Shown: positions 32,034 to 34,213 of the stretch, in pieces
Position numbering within the stretch: the first letter of the stretch is position 1
How the letters are laid out: each line of letters starts with the position of its first letter
NCBI GenBank assembly: GCA_045616485.1
Contig: JAZLGU010000032.1
Span: 1 to 34,213 of the forward strand
Reading direction: 5' to 3'
DNA: 34,213 nucleotides
From: RGIG3528 sp045616485
GTDB taxonomy: Bacteria; Bacillota; Clostridia; Lachnospirales; Lachnospiraceae
Program-made: the position numbers and the translations under genes
The notes under the pieces: generated by a model
Databases searched by the model: none
Seen by the model: only the letters and a program-made list of their open reading frames with translations
Told to the model about the DNA's origin: nothing

Positions 32034-32065
32034 TCACACATAACAAGAATAAGGCTTTTATTTTC
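32013..32065 (+). terminator. Terminator hairpin after the ansA-lipoprotein unit, enclosing the purO promoter
   Basis: AGCCTTATTC (32013-32022) pairs perfectly with GAATAAGGCT (32047-32056). TGTTA/TAACA extends pairing inside, and TTTATTTTC follows. It lies 64 nt after the lipoprotein gene stop. The purO -10 box sits in the loop. Confidence 0.65.
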
Positions 32066-32098
32066 AAAGAAGCCTTTATCAGAAAAAAGGAGTATACC

Positions 32099-32815
32099 AT
32101 GAAGACTATTTCCCTTTATGACGACTTAAGAAACACCTCCTATCCAGGCCGTGGCATTGTTATCGGTATGGATGAGACAGGTAAAAAAGCTGTTACCGCA
32201 TATTTTATTATGGGTCGCAGTGTTAACTCCAGAAACCGCGTATTCGTGACCGAAGGCGAAGGCATCCGCACAGAAGCTTTTGATCCTTCTCTCCTTTCCG
32301 ATCCCAGCCTTATCATTTATTCCCCTGTAAGAGTCCTGGGTAATAAGACCATCGTTACCAACGGTGACCAGACAGATACCATCTACGAGCTCATGGACAA
32401 GCAGATGACTTTTGAACAGGCTCTTCGCACCCGCGAGTTCGAGCCCGATGCTCCCAATTATACCCCTCGTATCTCCGGTATTATGCATATAGAAAACGGC
32501 AAGTTCAATTTTGCCATGTCTATCCTTAAGTCCAATGATGGCGACGGCAGTGCCTGCAACCGTTTCACTTTTGCTTACAATGCACCTAAGGCTTCTGAAG
32601 GTCGTTTCATCCATACCTACATGGGCGATGGCAACCCTCTTCCATCCTTTGAAGGCGAGCCTACCAAGGTAGAGCTTAAGGGCGACATCGACACTTTCAC
32701 CGAGAATGTATGGAATGCATTAAATGAGGAAAATAAGGTATCCCTTTTCGTCAGATACATCGATATCGCTACAGGCGAGTACGAGACACGCATCATCAAC
32801 AAGAACGTAAAATAA
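32099..32815 (+). CDS. purO: IMP cyclohydrolase, archaeal PurO type
   Basis: It closes FAICAR to IMP, the last step of purine synthesis. It is 238 residues from ATG 32099, which has AAAGGAG 7 nt upstream. An upstream in-frame ATG (32024) overlaps the promoter -10 box and is rejected. Typical PurO segments are YPGRGIVIGMDE, IMGRSVNSRNRVF, NKTIVTNGDQTDTI and PNYTPRISGIM. In most bacteria this activity is the N-terminal domain of PurH. Here it is a separate, unrelated protein encoded directly before a transformylase-only gene. Between them are 78 nt holding two REP-like repeat units. Confidence 0.9.
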   Translation: MKTISLYDDLRNTSYPGRGIVIGMDETGKKAVTAYFIMGRSVNSRNRVFVTEGEGIRTEAFDPSLLSDPSLIIYSPVRVLGNKTIVTNGDQTDTIYELMDKQMTFEQALRTREFEPDAPNYTPRISGIMHIENGKFNFAMSILKSNDGDGSACNRFTFAYNAPKASEGRFIHTYMGDGNPLPSFEGEPTKVELKGDIDTFTENVWNALNEENKVSLFVRYIDIATGEYETRIINKNVK

Positions 32816-32879
32816 TGTCACAGGGACGTTTCTCACTGACAACTTTTTGTCACAGGGACGTTTCTCACTGACAACTTTT
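32816..32879. repeat. Two perfect tandem 32-bp REP-like units
   Basis: Units 32816-32847 and 32848-32879 are identical. Each begins TGTCACAGGGACGTTTCTCA, and TGTCA/TGACA ends can form a hairpin. A degenerate copy of the AGGGACGTTTC core lies at 34083-34096. The GGGACG(G)TTCT core resembles REP-type repeats I recall from clostridial genomes, some linked to IS200-like RAYT transposases. They occupy the purO-transformylase gap, directly before the GGAGG site. Confidence 0.8.
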
Positions 32880-32893
32880 ATGGAGGAAAAATA

Positions 32894-34069
32894 ATGAAAG
32901 AAATGGAATTAAAATACGGATGTAATCCCAATCAGAAGCCTTCCCGCGTATACATGAACGAGGGCGAGCTTCCTATCAAAGTATTAAACGGTCGTCCAGG
33001 CTATATCAATCTTCTGGATGCTTTCAACGGCTGGCAGCTGGTATCAGAACTAAAAAAAGCAACAGGCCTTCCTGCTGCTACTTCCTTTAAGCACGTATCT
33101 CCTGCAGGTGCTGCTGTAGGACTCCCTCTTAACGATGTGGAGAAGCAGATTTACTGGGTGCAGGAATACGCTGATCTCTCCGCTCTTGCATGTGCTTATG
33201 CCCGTGCCCGTGGCGCTGACAGAATGAGCTCCTTCGGAGATTTCATCTCCCTTTCAGACGTTTGTGACGTTGACACAGCAAATCTTATTAAGCGTGAGGT
33301 ATCCGATGGTATTATCGCTCCCGGCTACAAGCCTGAAGCTCTTGAGATCCTTAAGAGCAAGAAAAAGGGTAACTATGCCATCATTGAGATCGATCCTTCC
33401 TATAAGCCTGCTCCCATCGAGCACAAGGAGGTATTCGGTATTACCTTCGAGCAGGGTAGAAACGAGCTGATTTGCGATGACGCTCTTCTTTCCAATATCG
33501 TAACTAACAATAAAAACCTTCCTGAGTCAGCAAAGATTGACCTTATTATCTCTCTTATTACCCTTAAGTATACTCAGTCCAATTCTGTATGCTATGCAAA
33601 AGGTGGACAGGCTATCGGTATCGGCGCAGGCCAGCAGTCTCGTATTCACTGCACACGTCTGGCAGGCCAGAAGGCTGACAACTGGTATCTCCGTCAGTGT
33701 CCAAAGGTACTGGGCCTCAAGTTCAAGGATTCCATTGGCCGTGCAGACCGTGATAATGCTATCGATCTCTACATCGGTGAGGACTTCATGGATGTTCTTG
33801 CAGATGGCAAGTGGGAAAATATCTTTACTGAGAAGCCAAGCGTTTTCACAGCTGAAGAGAAAAAAGCTTGGCTTGCCGGCAACACAGACGTGGCTCTCGG
33901 CTCCGACGCTTTCTTCCCATTCAGCGATAATATCGAGCGTGCCTTCAGATCCGGCGTTAAGTATATCGCCGAGCCCGGCGGATCTATCCGTGACGATCTC
34001 GTTATCGAAGCTGCCAATGACCACGATATGGTTATGGCTTTCACCGGCATCAGATTGTTCCATCACTAA
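32894..34069 (+). CDS. Stand-alone AICAR transformylase (PurH C-terminal-domain type)
   Basis: It transfers a formyl group from 10-formyltetrahydrofolate to AICAR, giving FAICAR for PurO. It is 391 residues, against about 515 for a full PurH, and lacks the N-terminal cyclohydrolase domain. It opens at the domain boundary with LKYGCNPNQKPSRVYM. The catalytic SFKHVSPAGAAVG is near residue 62, and RMSSFGDFISLS, YTQSNSVCYAKGGQAIGIGAGQQSR and the C-terminal AFTGIRLFHH are typical. GGAGG lies 8 nt before the ATG. Gene order purO-transformylase indicates a two-protein replacement of PurH. A 12-bp tandem repeat covers the stop codon. Confidence 0.94.
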   Translation: MKEMELKYGCNPNQKPSRVYMNEGELPIKVLNGRPGYINLLDAFNGWQLVSELKKATGLPAATSFKHVSPAGAAVGLPLNDVEKQIYWVQEYADLSALACAYARARGADRMSSFGDFISLSDVCDVDTANLIKREVSDGIIAPGYKPEALEILKSKKKGNYAIIEIDPSYKPAPIEHKEVFGITFEQGRNELICDDALLSNIVTNNKNLPESAKIDLIISLITLKYTQSNSVCYAKGGQAIGIGAGQQSRIHCTRLAGQKADNWYLRQCPKVLGLKFKDSIGRADRDNAIDLYIGEDFMDVLADGKWENIFTEKPSVFTAEEKKAWLAGNTDVALGSDAFFPFSDNIERAFRSGVKYIAEPGGSIRDDLVIEAANDHDMVMAFTGIRLFHH

Positions 34070-34088
34070 GAGGGACACTAAGAGGGAC
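34065..34088. repeat. Tandem 12-bp repeat across the transformylase stop codon
   Basis: ACTAAGAGGGAC occurs twice in a row (34065-34076 and 34077-34088). The first contains the TAA stop codon. The second runs into a degenerate REP-like core. Confidence 0.8.
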
Positions 34089-34149
34089 GTTTCCCACGGG
34101 TTCTACTGTCCCAACAGGTTGCACAGTAAGCAACGTCGACAAAGTCGAC
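34084..34149. repeat. Series of small inverted repeats after the transformylase
   Basis: Three short stems follow each other: GGGAC/GTCCC (34084-34088 with 34108-34112), GTTGC/GCAAC (34118-34122 with 34130-34134) and GTCGAC/GTCGAC (34135-34140 with 34144-34149). The first is REP-like. No reading frame of note occupies this gap. Confidence 0.55.
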
Positions 34150-34154
34150 ACTTC

Positions 34155-34190
34155 AGAGCAGATGGCTACCGCCATCTGCTCTGTTCTATT
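34155..34190 (+). terminator. Terminator of the purO-transformylase unit
   Basis: AGAGCAGATGGC (34155-34166) and GCCATCTGCTCT (34171-34182) form a perfect 12-bp stem with a TACC loop. GTTCTATT follows, an imperfect T-run. Confidence 0.75.
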
Positions 34191-34203
34191 TCAAAAGGAA
34201 TAA

Positions 34204-34213
34204 ATGGCGAAAA
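34204..34213 (+). CDS. Probable start of another gene (cut by window edge)
   Basis: ATGGCGAAAA follows AAAAGGAATAA, a plausible ribosome site and start. Only M-A-K is visible, so the product cannot be named. Confidence 0.4.

Noticed and set aside
32024..32098. Upstream ATG start for purO
   Set aside because: Overlaps the -10 box and hairpin; ATG 32099 has AAAGGAG and begins at the family N-terminus.
32816..32879. CRISPR array
   Set aside because: Only two units directly abutting with no spacers, and no cas genes.

Overview
The window looks like a chromosomal segment of a Gram-positive anaerobe of the Clostridia, most likely Lachnospiraceae. This is inferred from a type III glutamine synthetase (GlnN), an ammonium channel fused to a P-II domain, an archaeal-type PurO next to a stand-alone AICAR transformylase, a carboxyspermidine-type polyamine operon, and strong AGGAGG ribosome sites with TTGACA-17-TATAAT promoters. 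No rRNA, tRNA, CRISPR, IS or prophage was seen.

Layout. Bases 1-29847 are all minus-strand genes. Read from right to left, a DUF308/HdeD membrane protein is followed by a seven-gene polyamine operon (speA, speE, carboxyspermidine dehydrogenase, nspC, aguA, aguB and, unexpectedly, a lipoprotein cell-wall amidase). Next is a purF-pyrG-carA-carB operon, then a small membrane/zinc-ribbon protein. Then come glnN and amt-PII, a CbxX-type AAA+ ATPase, and asnB-gltB-gltD, with gltD cut by the window edge. From 29983 the direction flips to plus: asparaginase ansA with a lipoprotein, then purO and an AICAR transformylase, then the first codons of another gene.

Theme. Almost everything handles glutamine, asparagine or ammonia. 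Ammonium enters by Amt and is fixed by GlnN. GltBD, AsnB, PurF, PyrG and CarA are five different glutamine amidotransferase systems, and AnsA releases ammonia from asparagine. The polyamine operon converts arginine to putrescine through agmatine, also releasing ammonia.

Most interesting signal. The short gaps directly upstream of amt, gltB and gltD each hold the same roughly 60-nt structured element. It has two hairpins of fixed size, compensatory changes in the stems, an invariant UCGCC loop and fixed linker lengths. Its 3' end is an anti-Shine-Dalgarno strand that can pair either with the true ribosome site or with a near copy of that site 77-78 nt upstream. This is the layout expected of a translational riboswitch or protein-binding leader for nitrogen assimilation. 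I do not recognise it as a known family.

A second theme is strong promoters followed within about 10 nt of the expected transcript start by perfect or near-perfect intrinsic-terminator hairpins (asnB, glnN, purF, perhaps speA). ansA appears to make a leaderless mRNA with a 15-bp palindrome over its -35 box. REP-like repeats flank the AICAR transformylase gene. No gene-free stretch exceeds 300 bases.
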